Below are positions 1 through 8,516 of a DNA stretch of 64,000 nucleotides, one piece after another. The stretch is from assembly GCF_900105145.1 (NCBI RefSeq), contig NZ_LT629752.1, forward strand, positions 62,001 through 126,000, read 5' to 3'. Each line of letters opens with the position of its first letter. Position 1 is the first letter of the stretch. This DNA is from Polaribacter sp. KT25b. Its GTDB lineage: Bacteria > Bacteroidota > Bacteroidia > Flavobacteriales > Flavobacteriaceae. The position numbers were made by a program, and so were the translations under genes. Under the pieces are notes generated by a model that was not told where the DNA came from, did not search any database, and worked only from the letters and a program-made list of their open reading frames with translations.

Positions 1-1
1 A

Positions 2-79
2 ACTAATCCCGAAAAATTAGCAGAAATGATTCAAGTTTATGAATCTTTAAGAGGAGAAAAAATAAAAGAAATAAAATAG
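2..79 (+). CDS. C-terminal fragment of an unidentified protein
   Basis: Only the last 25 codons of a gene that begins left of the window are visible, ending in TAG at 77-79. The fragment is charged and helical in character and includes NPEKLAEMIQVYESLR. Such a tail is common at the C-terminus of S1 sulfatases, which would suit a neighbouring fucose locus, but 25 residues cannot establish a family. A strong terminator follows about 30 bases downstream, which supports this being a real gene end. Confidence 0.5.
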   Translation, partial: TNPEKLAEMIQVYESLRGEKIKEIK

Positions 80-107
80 ATTATACTTCATTAATTGTTA
101 TTATAAA

Positions 108-143
108 AAACCATCCATAAGGCTTCCCTATCGGATGGTTTTA
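108..143 (+). terminator. Intrinsic terminator of the partial first gene
   Basis: The arms AAACCATCC (108-116) and GGATGGTTT (133-141) pair perfectly. The inner part, ATAAGG against CCCTAT, extends the stem with one mismatch. Only a few T follow on the plus strand, and an A run precedes the hairpin. It lies just after the stop codon at 79. Confidence 0.75.
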
Positions 144-528
144 TGTTTGAAATTAATCGATATTAATTTTATGGTCGTAGCTATATTTTCCATTTCTGTT
201 CGAGAGTAGTCGAGAGCTAATGGTTTTCTATAGTAGGTTTCGAATGTGCTCAATCAAATATTTCGTTTTAAACATCAAAAGTAGAAGAAGTTTCTCATTC
301 TCAGTTTATGTGAATGCCGATAAAATTGATACAAAATATTTAGAAAGTTTATGAGATTTCTCTTAAAAATGGAAATAACAAAACGGAATGTATCTAAAAT
401 TGTAGGGTAATTTTTTTGGTTCTTAATCTGATAAAATACTGAAATAATTTCACCATGACAGAGTTTCATCAGATATATAGTTTATGTTTTCTATGCTATT
501 ATGTGGATTGGGTGTGGTTTTTAAGAAT
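144..528. other. Gene-free stretch between the first gene end and lutC
   Basis: I see no convincing gene in these 385 bases; the short open frames have no family features. No clear hairpin terminator is visible for the leftward lut operon, which ends at 529. At 199-217 a CGAGA-GTAGT-CGAGA motif resembles decayed copies of TCGA-rich intergenic repeats found in many flavobacteria, but a single imperfect copy cannot be classified. Confidence 0.4.
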
Positions 529-1113
529 TTACTCTTTCAAAAACACTGTTAAACTTAAAGCTCCGTGTGCACCAATAACAAGCGATTGTTCAATATCTGC
601 CGTTTTAGAAGGGCCAGCAATAAAAACACCAAAACCAAAATTGTTTAGTTGATCATAAGCTTGATGCATGTAAGGCACAATGTTTTTTGCTGATAAAACT
701 AAAACTAAATGCTGTGCAATAAAAGGTAGTACACGAACAGGGATTTCATCATCAGACATCCAAATAGCACCATTTTCTGCAACTGCTAATTTACTTTCTA
801 AAATTAAAAGGTCTAAATTTTCTAAATCATGAGGTTTTTGAAGTGAAGCTAAATCAATGGTATTAAAAGATTGTGAATTTTCTAAAGAAGAAAATTTCAC
901 TTTTGTATCCGGAAATATTTTTTCAATTTGAAGCATAATATCTTCATTAGAATTTGCATTCAACACATTACCACCAACAACTTCTACTTTTTTTGTAAAC
1001 TCTTTTAAGAGATCTAAATCTTCATGAAAAAGAGCGCTATTTATATTAGGCAAAGATAGAAGACTTGGTTTGTTTGCTTTAATTCTATCTAATATTTGAT
1101 TTCTACTTCCCAT
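529..1113 (-). CDS. lutC: L-lactate utilization protein LutC (LUD domain)
   Basis: This 194-residue protein has the LUD/DUF162 fold of LutC (YkgG family), the third part of the LutABC complex that oxidises L-lactate to pyruvate in the cytoplasm. Visible features are the central AVAENGAIWMSD segment and the C-terminal VIGAHGALSLTVFL segment, both typical of LutC. It starts 3 bases after the lutB stop and is the last gene of a leftward operon aldA-fucP-mutarotase-lutA-lutB-lutC. In this setting it would consume L-lactate made from lactaldehyde. Length is slightly below the usual 200-240 residues. No clear terminator follows. Confidence 0.9.
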   Translation of the reverse strand: MGSRNQILDRIKANKPSLLSLPNINSALFHEDLDLLKEFTKKVEVVGGNVLNANSNEDIMLQIEKIFPDTKVKFSSLENSQSFNTIDLASLQKPHDLENLDLLILESKLAVAENGAIWMSDDEIPVRVLPFIAQHLVLVLSAKNIVPYMHQAYDQLNNFGFGVFIAGPSKTADIEQSLVIGAHGALSLTVFLKE

Positions 1114-1116
1114 AAT

Positions 1117-2490
1117 TTAATTTTTTTTCTCGTTTTCTCTTTCTTTAAACCACTGATCAAAACTTTGTTTTGGTCCTAAAGGTAGATCTCTTGCTTTACC
1201 CCAGGCATTCGGTTTTGAGTTGATAACTGATTTTGGTAAATTTCTTAAAGACCAACGTGCCACTTTTCCTACAATCTCAAATTGTTTTGGTTTTGCAAAA
1301 ATTGTACCCATAGCTTTCATTGCTTGTTTTTTTACAAAAGGCTGAGGGGTTTCTTTGGTAATTATTTGTCGCCATTTGTATAGTTGAGAATGAATATCAA
1401 TTTTTACAGGACAAACATCAGAACAAGAACCACATAATGTAGATGCAAATGGTAAAGTGCTGTATTCTTTTAAATCTTTTCCGGGAGATAAAATAGAACC
1501 AATTGGTCCAGGAATTGTAGCATCGTAACTATGGCCACCACTTCTCCTGTAAATAGGACATGTGTTCATACAAGCGCCACAACGAATACAGTGTAAAGAA
1601 GCTCTAAAGTCAGGTCTGCTTAATTGTTCAGAACGCCCATTATCAACAATAACAATGTGCATTTTTGTTCCCTTTTGAGGTTTTTTAAAGTGTGATGAAT
1701 AGGTGGTAACTGGTTGCCCGGTTGCAGATCTTGCTAATAATCTTAAAAATACACCTAAATGTTCTTGTTTTGGAATGATTTTTTCAACTCCCATAGAAGC
1801 AATATGAACAGGTGCCAAATGTGCCCCCATATCTGCATTACCTTCATTAGTACAAACTACAAAACCACCAGTTTCTGCAACTGCAAAATTTACACCTGTA
1901 AGCGCTGCATCTGCAGCAATAAATTTTTCTCGAAGATGTTTTCTTGCTTCACTCGTTAAATATTGCGGATCTCCATCACAAGGTTTCGTTCCTAGATGTT
2001 CTTGAAATAATTCATCAACTTCATGTCTGTTTTTATGAATTGCCGGCAACACAATATGGCTTGGTCTTTCTTTGGCTAGCTGTACAATACGTTCACCTAA
2101 ATCGGTGTCGATTACTTCGATATCATTTTCTTCCAAAAACGGATTTAGATGACATTCTTCTGTTAACATCGACTTACTTTTTACAATTTTCTTTGCTTTA
2201 TGCTCATTAAGAATGTCAACAACTATTTTATTGTGTTCTTCGGCATTTGCAGCCCAATGAACTTCTACACCATTTTTTTTTGCATTTTCTTCAAACTGAA
2301 TTAAATAGTTGTCTAAATTCGATAACATGTGAGCTTTAATTCCATGGCCAAGGTTTCTTAACTCTTCCCAACCTTTAACATTGTGAACAGATAGATCTCT
2401 TTTATGACGCACAAACCACAAAGCTTTATCATGCCAATCAACCCTTTTTTCATCTTTATTAAAAATACTTGCTAATTTTGAATGACTCAT
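1117..2490 (-). CDS. lutB: L-lactate utilization iron-sulfur protein LutB
   Basis: This 457-residue protein is the iron-sulfur subunit of the LutABC L-lactate oxidation system. The first ~300 residues form a LUD domain, with AVAETGGFVVCTNEGNADM in its core. After that come two ferredoxin-type cluster motifs, CIRCGACMNTCP and CGSCSDVCP, which should bind [4Fe-4S] clusters. The C-terminal ~100 residues match the LutB tail. Its start lies 11 bases after the lutA stop and its stop 3 bases before lutC, so translation is probably coupled. Length is close to that of Bacillus subtilis LutB. Confidence 0.95.
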   Translation of the reverse strand: MSHSKLASIFNKDEKRVDWHDKALWFVRHKRDLSVHNVKGWEELRNLGHGIKAHMLSNLDNYLIQFEENAKKNGVEVHWAANAEEHNKIVVDILNEHKAKKIVKSKSMLTEECHLNPFLEENDIEVIDTDLGERIVQLAKERPSHIVLPAIHKNRHEVDELFQEHLGTKPCDGDPQYLTSEARKHLREKFIAADAALTGVNFAVAETGGFVVCTNEGNADMGAHLAPVHIASMGVEKIIPKQEHLGVFLRLLARSATGQPVTTYSSHFKKPQKGTKMHIVIVDNGRSEQLSRPDFRASLHCIRCGACMNTCPIYRRSGGHSYDATIPGPIGSILSPGKDLKEYSTLPFASTLCGSCSDVCPVKIDIHSQLYKWRQIITKETPQPFVKKQAMKAMGTIFAKPKQFEIVGKVARWSLRNLPKSVINSKPNAWGKARDLPLGPKQSFDQWFKERENEKKN

Positions 2491-2501
2491 TTTCTAGTAT
2501 T

Positions 2502-3239
2502 TTAAAGGTTACTGTTTAAAATTTCTGCGATATGCAAAACTTTTAAAGGTTGGTTGTTTCTATTAATTAATCCTTCTAAATGCATTAAGCAAGAAGTATC
2601 TGTAGCTGTAATAACTTCAACACCACTTTCTAAATGATCTTTAATTTTGTCTTTTCCCATTTTAACAGAAACAGCTTCTTCAGTCACTGCAAAAGTTCCT
2701 CCAAAACCACAACATTCATCAGTTCTACTAATAGGCATCAGTTCTGCACCTGTTACTTCTTGTAGTAATTCTTCTATATAAGAATAAGGTTTTCCAACAA
2801 CCTCTGAGCAAGAACCAAGTCTAAGTCCTCTTAATCCGTGGCAGCTTTTATGAACACCTATTTTATAAGGAAATGAAGCTCCTACATCTTTTATTTTTAA
2901 AATATTTAGGATAAAATCGCACAATTCATAGACATTGTCACGCACTTTTGTTACTTCTGATGTTTGCGGAATAATATTATAATGTTTTTTTACATGATAG
3001 GCACAACTTCCAGAAGGCGTAACGATGTAATCGAAATCTTTAAAATTGTCTACAAAATTATGACAAGCACCATCAGATTCGTATTCATAACCCGAATTTG
3101 CCATTGGCTGTCCGCAACAAGTTTGTCCTGAAGGATAACCAACATCAATATTTAATTTTTCTAAAAGTTCTAAGGTAGCAATACCAACTTGTGGGTATAA
3201 CTGATTGATGTAACAAGGTATAAAAAGACCTACTTTCAT
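2502..3239 (-). CDS. lutA: L-lactate utilization protein LutA (CCG domain)
   Basis: LutA carries two cysteine-rich CCG domains: QTCCGQPMAN in the first half and DECCGFGGTF in the second, plus HKSCHGLRGLRLGS and PSGSCAYH elements. These bind an iron-sulfur cofactor in the heterodisulfide reductase/LldE family. The open frame extends to 3305, but I chose the ATG at 3239 because MKVGLFIPCYINQ is the family's conserved N-terminus and the extra 22 residues would overlap the upstream mutarotase gene. That gives 245 residues, the usual size. It sits 11 bases downstream of the mutarotase gene. Confidence 0.93.
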   Translation of the reverse strand: MKVGLFIPCYINQLYPQVGIATLELLEKLNIDVGYPSGQTCCGQPMANSGYEYESDGACHNFVDNFKDFDYIVTPSGSCAYHVKKHYNIIPQTSEVTKVRDNVYELCDFILNILKIKDVGASFPYKIGVHKSCHGLRGLRLGSCSEVVGKPYSYIEELLQEVTGAELMPISRTDECCGFGGTFAVTEEAVSVKMGKDKIKDHLESGVEVITATDTSCLMHLEGLINRNNQPLKVLHIAEILNSNL

Positions 3240-3250
3240 TATTTTAAGAT

Positions 3251-3601
3251 TTATTTGCTGTTCTGTTGTGGATCTAATTGATATATTTTTTCCATTAAAA
3301 TCCACTTTTCTCCTTTTTTAGCCATTGGGAGTTCTTGCTGATATTTCCACATTAAGGTTTCCCATTCTTGAACTTTTGCATTGTTTTTATCAATCTCATC
3401 TTTCTTCTCGAAAGAAAAGGAGTCATCAACCTCCATAATCATAAATAAACGATTCCTAATATTGTAAATCTCTAAGTTTAAAATACCAGAATCTAGAATG
3501 CTCTTCGTTATTTCTGGCCATATTTTTTGATGATATTTTTTATACTCTTCAATGAGTTTTATATCCTCTTTTAAATCTAAAGCAAAACAATATTTTGTCA
3601 T
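3251..3601 (-). CDS. L-rhamnose/L-fucose mutarotase, RhaM family
   Basis: This 116-residue protein belongs to the RhaM (DUF718) family, whose members interconvert the alpha and beta anomers of 6-deoxyhexoses. It shows the early YHQKIWPEI segment with the family's conserved catalytic histidine (His24 here), a central RLFMIMEVDD strand and the WETLMWKYQQELP segment near the end. It is not of the FucU/RbsD fold normally named fucose mutarotase. Placed one base after fucP and before lutA, and in a locus with FucI, it most likely equilibrates imported L-fucose, though activity on rhamnose is possible. Confidence 0.88.
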   Translation of the reverse strand: MTKYCFALDLKEDIKLIEEYKKYHQKIWPEITKSILDSGILNLEIYNIRNRLFMIMEVDDSFSFEKKDEIDKNNAKVQEWETLMWKYQQELPMAKKGEKWILMEKIYQLDPQQNSK

Positions 3602-3602
3602 T

Positions 3603-4901
3603 TTATTTATAGATTTTTAAAGTTCTATATCCGTAAATAGCAATAAAACAAAAGCAGATAAAAGGTAAAATAAACGAAAAATTTACTCCAGAAAAAGGAC
3701 CAATTTTATCCATATCAATCATTAACCCTTGTAAAATTGGCATTAATGCGCCACCAACAATTGCCATCACCAAACCAGCAGCACCTAGAGCAGAATCTTC
3801 TTCACTTAATCCGTTTAATGCTATTCCGTAAATTGTTGGGAACATTAAAGACATAAATGCAGAAGTTGCTACTAATAAGTATAAACCAGTCATTCCTTCA
3901 ATTAAAATTACTCCAGATGTGGTTGCCATTGCACCAAGTGCAAAAATCATCAGTAGTTTTTTAGCGTTGATGTATTTCATTAAAAAAGTACTAATAAATC
4001 TACTTCCTAAGAAAATAGACATGGCAACAATATTAAAGTTTTGTGCTGTTGATTTTGCAATACCTAAATTTCCTGCATATTGAATGATAAATGTCCAACA
4101 CATAATTTGTGCAGCCACATAAAACATTTGTGCCAAAACACCTTCTTTGTATTTTCCGTTTGCAAACAAGCGTTTAAAAGAGTCGGCTGCACTAGAATAG
4201 GTTACAGAAGTATCTCTTTTAGGCATTTTAGTTACTGTAATTAAAACTAACATGGCAATTACAACAAAACCTAAAATTACATATGGATTTCTAATAATTG
4301 CTAAATCGTGTGTTCTAATAATTGCTTTTTGTGCTTCATCTAATGTGTTAAAAATAAGTTCACCAGCTTCATTTCTTTTATCAGAATCTAAGGCGACTAA
4401 AATAAATTTTGAAGCGACAAACATTCCAAATAAAGAACCTATAGGGTTAAACGCTTGTGCTAAATTTAAACGTTGAGTTGCTGTTCTTTGATCTCCCATA
4501 GAAAGGATGTAAGGATTTGCCGTGGTTTCTAAAAATGCCAACCCGAATGTTAAAATATACAGCGATCCTAAAAAGAAGCCAAAAACTTCAAATTTAGCAG
4601 CTGGAAAAAACAATAATGCACCAATAGCATATAAAGTTAGTCCTAAAAGAATTCCTTTTTTATAACTGTATTTTCTAACAAATAAAGCTGCTGGTATTGC
4701 CATTGTTGCATATCCGCCATAAAAAGCAAGTTGCACTAATGCAGCTTTTGCTGTTGATATTTCCATAACGGTACCAAATGCAGCAACCATTGGGTTTGTA
4801 ATATCATTTGCAAAACCCCAAAGAGAAAATAGTGAGGTAATAATTATAAAAGGAATTAAAACTTCTTTGGAAACTACGGGGATTTTTTTTGACTCAGCCA
4901 T
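3603..4901 (-). CDS. fucP: L-fucose:H+ symporter FucP (MFS, FHS family)
   Basis: This 432-residue inner-membrane transporter has the hydrophobic profile of a 12-helix major facilitator protein. The N-terminal half contains SLWGFANDITNPMVAAF and the FLETTANPYILSMGD segment, both hallmarks of the fucose-glucose-galactose:H+ symporter (FHS) family. A hydrophilic loop near residues 225-250 separates the two halves. It is the second gene of the leftward operon, preceded by a hairpin in the 95-base gap after aldA. Substrate assignment to fucose rests on family similarity and on the FucI, mutarotase and aldolase genes around it. Confidence 0.92.
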   Translation of the reverse strand: MAESKKIPVVSKEVLIPFIIITSLFSLWGFANDITNPMVAAFGTVMEISTAKAALVQLAFYGGYATMAIPAALFVRKYSYKKGILLGLTLYAIGALLFFPAAKFEVFGFFLGSLYILTFGLAFLETTANPYILSMGDQRTATQRLNLAQAFNPIGSLFGMFVASKFILVALDSDKRNEAGELIFNTLDEAQKAIIRTHDLAIIRNPYVILGFVVIAMLVLITVTKMPKRDTSVTYSSAADSFKRLFANGKYKEGVLAQMFYVAAQIMCWTFIIQYAGNLGIAKSTAQNFNIVAMSIFLGSRFISTFLMKYINAKKLLMIFALGAMATTSGVILIEGMTGLYLLVATSAFMSLMFPTIYGIALNGLSEEDSALGAAGLVMAIVGGALMPILQGLMIDMDKIGPFSGVNFSFILPFICFCFIAIYGYRTLKIYK

Positions 4902-4917
4902 AAATATTTATTTTAGT

Positions 4918-4974
4918 AAAAAAAACACTTTTAAAAGAAATTTAAGTTGGGGATTTAAAGTAGTAAAAGTGTTT
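4918..4974 (-). terminator. Terminator-like hairpin between aldA and fucP
   Basis: On the minus strand a perfect 12-bp stem (plus-strand arms AAAACACTTTTA 4921-4932 and TAAAAGTGTTTT 4963-4974) encloses a 30-base loop with a further short AT stem. It is followed directly by a run of T on the minus strand (A run at 4918-4924). It lies inside the operon, so it probably acts as a partial terminator or transcript-processing site that lowers fucP-lut expression relative to aldA. Confidence 0.55.
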
Positions 4975-4996
4975 TATATATATTTTAATAGTAATT

Positions 4997-6436
4997 TTAT
5001 CTGTATTGAGCGTAAACTACTTTGGTTTGTAAATATTCTTCCATACCATGTTTACCATCGGCTCCACCAATACCAGATTTTTTCCAACCTGCGTGGAAAC
5101 CTTGAATAGCTTCAAAATGCTCTCTATTGATGTAAGTTTCACCATACTGTAATTCTTCTGCAGCATGCATTACTTTGTTAAAGTCTTCTGAGAAGATAGA
5201 AGATGTTAATCCAAATTCGCAATCATTTGCTAGAGCAATAGCTTCATCCAAAGTACTAAATTTCATAACTGGTAAAACAGGGCCAAATACTTCTTCTTGT
5301 ATAATTTGCATCTCTTGTTTTACATTTGTTATTAAGGTTGGTTGATAAAAATATCCTTTATCAAATCCAGGAGTTCTAGATCCACCAATTAATACTTCAG
5401 CACCTTCTTTTTTAGCATATTCTACCATTTCAGAAACTTTATCATATTGTGCTTTAGAAACCAAAGCACTCATATCTGGATTGTTGTCAGAAAAAGCATC
5501 TTCGACCTTTAGAGTTTTCATTTTTGCTGCAACCATATCCAAAAATTGATCATGAATAGATTCTTCTACATAAAGTCTTTCTGCACAGTTACATACTTGT
5601 CCGCTAAAAGTAATTCTAGAAGTAACAACAGCGTTCACGGCCAATTCTAAGTTAGCATCTGCACAAACAATTGCTGGTGCTTTACCACCTAATTCTAGAG
5701 ATACTTTAGTAATATTTTCTGCTGCTGCTCGCATTACCATTTGGCCAGCACCAACACTACCTGTTAAGCTAATAATGCCAGTAATTGGACTTCTAGAAAG
5801 TGCATCGCCAACAATACTACCTTTACCACAAACATAGTTTAATACACCTGCGGGAAGTTTTATTGCTTCTATTAATTTAGCAAATGCCATAACTGTATTA
5901 GGAGCAATAGAACTTGGGTTTATAACACAGGTATTTCCTGTAATTAAAGAGCCAGCAACCTTTCTAGCCATTACAAAGAAAGGAAAATTCCAAGGTAAAA
6001 TACCAACAGCAACACCAATTGGTGCTTTGTGTAAAAAGATATGTTCTTTGCTGCGATCACTTTGTATAATTTCTCCTTCAATTCTTCTTGCAAATCCTGC
6101 GTAATAGTCAAAATAATCTGCAGTAACATCAATTTCTACCTGTGCTAAGCCCATTACTTTAGCTTGTTCAGCGGCTAATGTTTTTGCTAAAGATATTCTG
6201 TTTTCACGAATAACATCGGCCATTTTATTTAAGTAATTGGCTCTTTGAATTGCTGGAAGAGATTTCCAAGCGTGTTGAGAAGCTTGAGCTGCTTCTAAGG
6301 CTAATTGAGCGTCTTTAACGCTTCCGATTGGCATTAAAGATAAAACCTCCTCTGTACAAGGATTTAAAATTTCAATTACATCTGTAGAAGTAGATTTTAC
6401 AAATTTTCCATTTATAAATTGATTGAATTGTTGCAT
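4997..6436 (-). CDS. aldA: Lactaldehyde dehydrogenase AldA
   Basis: This 479-residue NAD-dependent aldehyde dehydrogenase has the full family signature: LPWNFPFF near residues 147-154, the general base Glu248 in LELGGK, and the catalytic Cys282 in GQVCNCAERLYV. The CNCAER motif is shared with Escherichia coli AldA, so oxidation of L-lactaldehyde to L-lactate is the likely role. That fits a pathway in which a class II aldolase releases lactaldehyde and LutABC oxidises the lactate. It is the first gene of the six-gene leftward operon. The 265-base upstream gap holds a candidate promoter. Confidence 0.92.
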   Translation of the reverse strand: MQQFNQFINGKFVKSTSTDVIEILNPCTEEVLSLMPIGSVKDAQLALEAAQASQHAWKSLPAIQRANYLNKMADVIRENRISLAKTLAAEQAKVMGLAQVEIDVTADYFDYYAGFARRIEGEIIQSDRSKEHIFLHKAPIGVAVGILPWNFPFFVMARKVAGSLITGNTCVINPSSIAPNTVMAFAKLIEAIKLPAGVLNYVCGKGSIVGDALSRSPITGIISLTGSVGAGQMVMRAAAENITKVSLELGGKAPAIVCADANLELAVNAVVTSRITFSGQVCNCAERLYVEESIHDQFLDMVAAKMKTLKVEDAFSDNNPDMSALVSKAQYDKVSEMVEYAKKEGAEVLIGGSRTPGFDKGYFYQPTLITNVKQEMQIIQEEVFGPVLPVMKFSTLDEAIALANDCEFGLTSSIFSEDFNKVMHAAEELQYGETYINREHFEAIQGFHAGWKKSGIGGADGKHGMEEYLQTKVVYAQYR

Positions 6437-6545
6437 AAAATATTGTTTTTAGTTATTATTAGTCATTTAAGTAAAAGGTGTTAAAATTCAAGTTGAGTTT
6501 ATAACATCTATTGTTATTTAGTTATTGGTTGTTAAAGCCAATACG

Positions 6546-6599
6546 CAAACATATACATAGAATTGTCTAAAATATTTATCCATATTGCACAATAATATG
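6546..6599 (-). promoter_or_regulatory. Candidate promoter and inverted repeat upstream of aldA
   Basis: On the minus strand TATGTTTG (plus 6546-6553) fits the Bacteroidota -7 element TAnnTTTG and would give a leader of about 100 bases before aldA. No good -33 TTG is seen. Further upstream, CATATT-7 nt-AATATG (6581-6599) is an inverted repeat placed about where an activator such as the adjacent AraC protein could bind. This reading is inference. Confidence 0.4.
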
Positions 6600-6701
6600 T
6601 ATAATTTAAACATAAGGGTTGAAAATAAAGCAAAAAATATGTTTTAAAACCTTATAGAAAAGAAACAAAGAGCTATTTTTATTTAAAAAATATTTAGCTA
6701 T

Positions 6702-7601
6702 TTATGTATATTTTCCAGATTTATAAACACCCGGTGTTAATCCCGTAACGAGTTTAAAAACTCTAGAAAAATGATATCGGTCTGAAAAACCTAAATAAAA
6801 AGCAACATCTTCTATGGTTTTATTGGTATGCTCAAATAATTCACAAGATCTTGCAATTTTTCTATTCTGAATAAAGTTGTGCAACGTAATATGCATTTCT
6901 TCCTTAAATAAGCGCGCAAAAGAATTAGGTGCCATATTTACAATAGCTGCAATTTCTGTATTGGTTAATTTCTTACTGATATTGGCTTCAATAAAACGAA
7001 TTACTTTTAAAACGCGATCATCAATGTTAATTGCTTTCCAAAGTTCTGGACCAATATTAGTTAGTACTTCTTTAATAAATGCTTGTAGTTTTAAATTAAA
7101 AGTCAATTTAAAATCTTTGTTTTCAATCTTTAATCTTTCTGTTAAATATTCTAATCGATCTCTTAAATAATCGGTAACTTGTATTTCAATAATACCTGGA
7201 TATACATTATCAAAAGGAACTCCTAAATTAAAGTGAATAAAAAAATGGATTAAAGAAGATTCTAAATAATCATTTTCATCATAATCGCTTGTTAAATGCC
7301 TACCTGAAACATGAATGCCATCATTGTAAATATGTTTTTTAGAAAAACGAGAAGAAAAAGAAGTAAAGGGTGGAATTATATATAAAGTATTTGGCGTCAT
7401 TTTATATATATCCTCTAAATGAATTAATTCTCCGCCTTCGTTTCTATTCCAATAAATTCTCCAAAACGGAAAAATCATATCATGACAATCCCACAAATTT
7501 AACAACCAATACCTACAACATAACAATTTTAATTTTAAATCTATAAAATTTTGATAATTGGAAGAAGGGTCTCCTAATGCTATGTTTTTTGAAAACGTCA
7601 A
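6702..7601 (-). CDS. AraC-family transcriptional regulator
   Basis: This 299-residue regulator has a C-terminal AraC/XylS DNA-binding domain over the last ~100 residues. The first helix-turn-helix is around NTEIAAIVNMAPNSFARLFK and the second in TIEDVAFYLGFSDRYHFSRV, ending with the usual FKLVTGLTPGVYK. The N-terminal ~190 residues would be the ligand-sensing part and show no motif I can name. It lies between the two halves of the fucose locus: divergent from aldolase-fucI-kinase across 99 bases, and upstream of the aldA operon on its own strand. It is therefore the obvious candidate activator, responding to fucose, rhamnose or a pathway intermediate. Confidence 0.88.
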   Translation of the reverse strand: MTFSKNIALGDPSSNYQNFIDLKLKLLCCRYWLLNLWDCHDMIFPFWRIYWNRNEGGELIHLEDIYKMTPNTLYIIPPFTSFSSRFSKKHIYNDGIHVSGRHLTSDYDENDYLESSLIHFFIHFNLGVPFDNVYPGIIEIQVTDYLRDRLEYLTERLKIENKDFKLTFNLKLQAFIKEVLTNIGPELWKAINIDDRVLKVIRFIEANISKKLTNTEIAAIVNMAPNSFARLFKEEMHITLHNFIQNRKIARSCELFEHTNKTIEDVAFYLGFSDRYHFSRVFKLVTGLTPGVYKSGKYT

Positions 7602-7625
7602 TTATTGAATTGTTTAAATTAGATA

Positions 7626-7677
7626 CAAAAATACAGATTTTGAATATTTAATTTCATTTCATTAGTAAATATCTTTG
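7626..7677. promoter_or_regulatory. Divergent promoter region between araC and the aldolase-fucI operon
   Basis: TATCTTTG at 7670-7677 fits the -7 consensus TAnnTTTG for the rightward operon (start 7701). On the other strand TATTTTTG (plus 7626-7633) fits for the araC-family gene (start 7601). No good -33 TTG at the standard spacing is seen for either, consistent with activator-dependent promoters. Confidence 0.5.
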
Positions 7678-7700
7678 TTACATCAAATTTACTAAATATT

Positions 7701-8495
7701 ATGAAAACATTAAGCCTTCCATCAGAAGTAGAGATAGAATTAAAAAAAGTATCAACCGTTGCCGGATATTTATGGCAACGTGAATGGGCAGAAAGAAATG
7801 CAGGAAACATATCAATGAATTTAACTTCATTCTTTACAAAAGAAGAAGTACAAGGCATTGGTACAGAAGTCCCTTTCGATTTCCCTAAAGAATCAGCTGG
7901 TTTTGTACTTTATATAACTGGTACAGGTTGTTATTTAAGAGATTTAGTAGACATGCTAGAAGAGGTGTCTTGTATTCTTTACATTAACGAAACAGCAACA
8001 GCTTATTCTATTATTTGGGGTGGAAAAAGACCTAATTTTGGACCAACTTGTGAGTTAATTTCTCATGCTAGTATCCATTTATTCAATTCTATTCATCACC
8101 CAGAAAACTTAGCAGTAGTGCATACGCACCCTCTAGAGCTAATTTGTATGAGTCATCATGAATTATTTGATGATGAAGAAGAATTAAACAGACAAATTTG
8201 GATGATGTGCCCAGAGGTAAAAGTATTTGTACCTAAAGGAATTCACTGTACTCCTTATGCACTTTCTAGTACTGCAGCTTTGGCAGAAGTAACTATGGAA
8301 GCTTTTAAAACAAGAAATGTTTCTCTTTGGGAAAAACACGGAGCAACAGCTACAGCACCAGATGTAATGAAAGCTTGGGACTTTTTAGATGTAGCTAACA
8401 AAGGAGCCAAATTATTAATGATGTGTTGGGCAGCAGGTTTTAAACCAGCAGGTTTATCTAACGAGCAATTAACAGAATTAGAACAATTTACATAG
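7701..8495 (+). CDS. rhaD: Class II aldolase, rhamnulose-1-phosphate aldolase (RhaD) type
   Basis: This 264-residue cytoplasmic aldolase resembles E. coli RhaD (274 residues) rather than FucA (about 215). It has WQREWAERNAGNISMNL near the start, matching WLKGWDERNGGNL in RhaD, then ITGTGCYLRD, the zinc-binding pair in VVHTHPLELICM, and LWEKHGATATAPD with a third histidine. It should cleave a ketose-1-phosphate to dihydroxyacetone phosphate and L-lactaldehyde. Since the next gene is an L-fucose isomerase, the substrate in vivo is probably L-fuculose-1-phosphate, perhaps also L-rhamnulose-1-phosphate. It begins the rightward operon and ends 21 bases before fucI. Confidence 0.85.
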   Translation: MKTLSLPSEVEIELKKVSTVAGYLWQREWAERNAGNISMNLTSFFTKEEVQGIGTEVPFDFPKESAGFVLYITGTGCYLRDLVDMLEEVSCILYINETATAYSIIWGGKRPNFGPTCELISHASIHLFNSIHHPENLAVVHTHPLELICMSHHELFDDEEELNRQIWMMCPEVKVFVPKGIHCTPYALSSTAALAEVTMEAFKTRNVSLWEKHGATATAPDVMKAWDFLDVANKGAKLLMMCWAAGFKPAGLSNEQLTELEQFT

Positions 8496-8516
8496 GACTT
8501 AAAAAACTGATATATA

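Noticed and set aside
275..652. Two short open frames in the gap left of lutC, one overlapping it
   Set aside because: No family features, low-complexity composition, and the second overlaps the well-supported lutC on the opposite strand.
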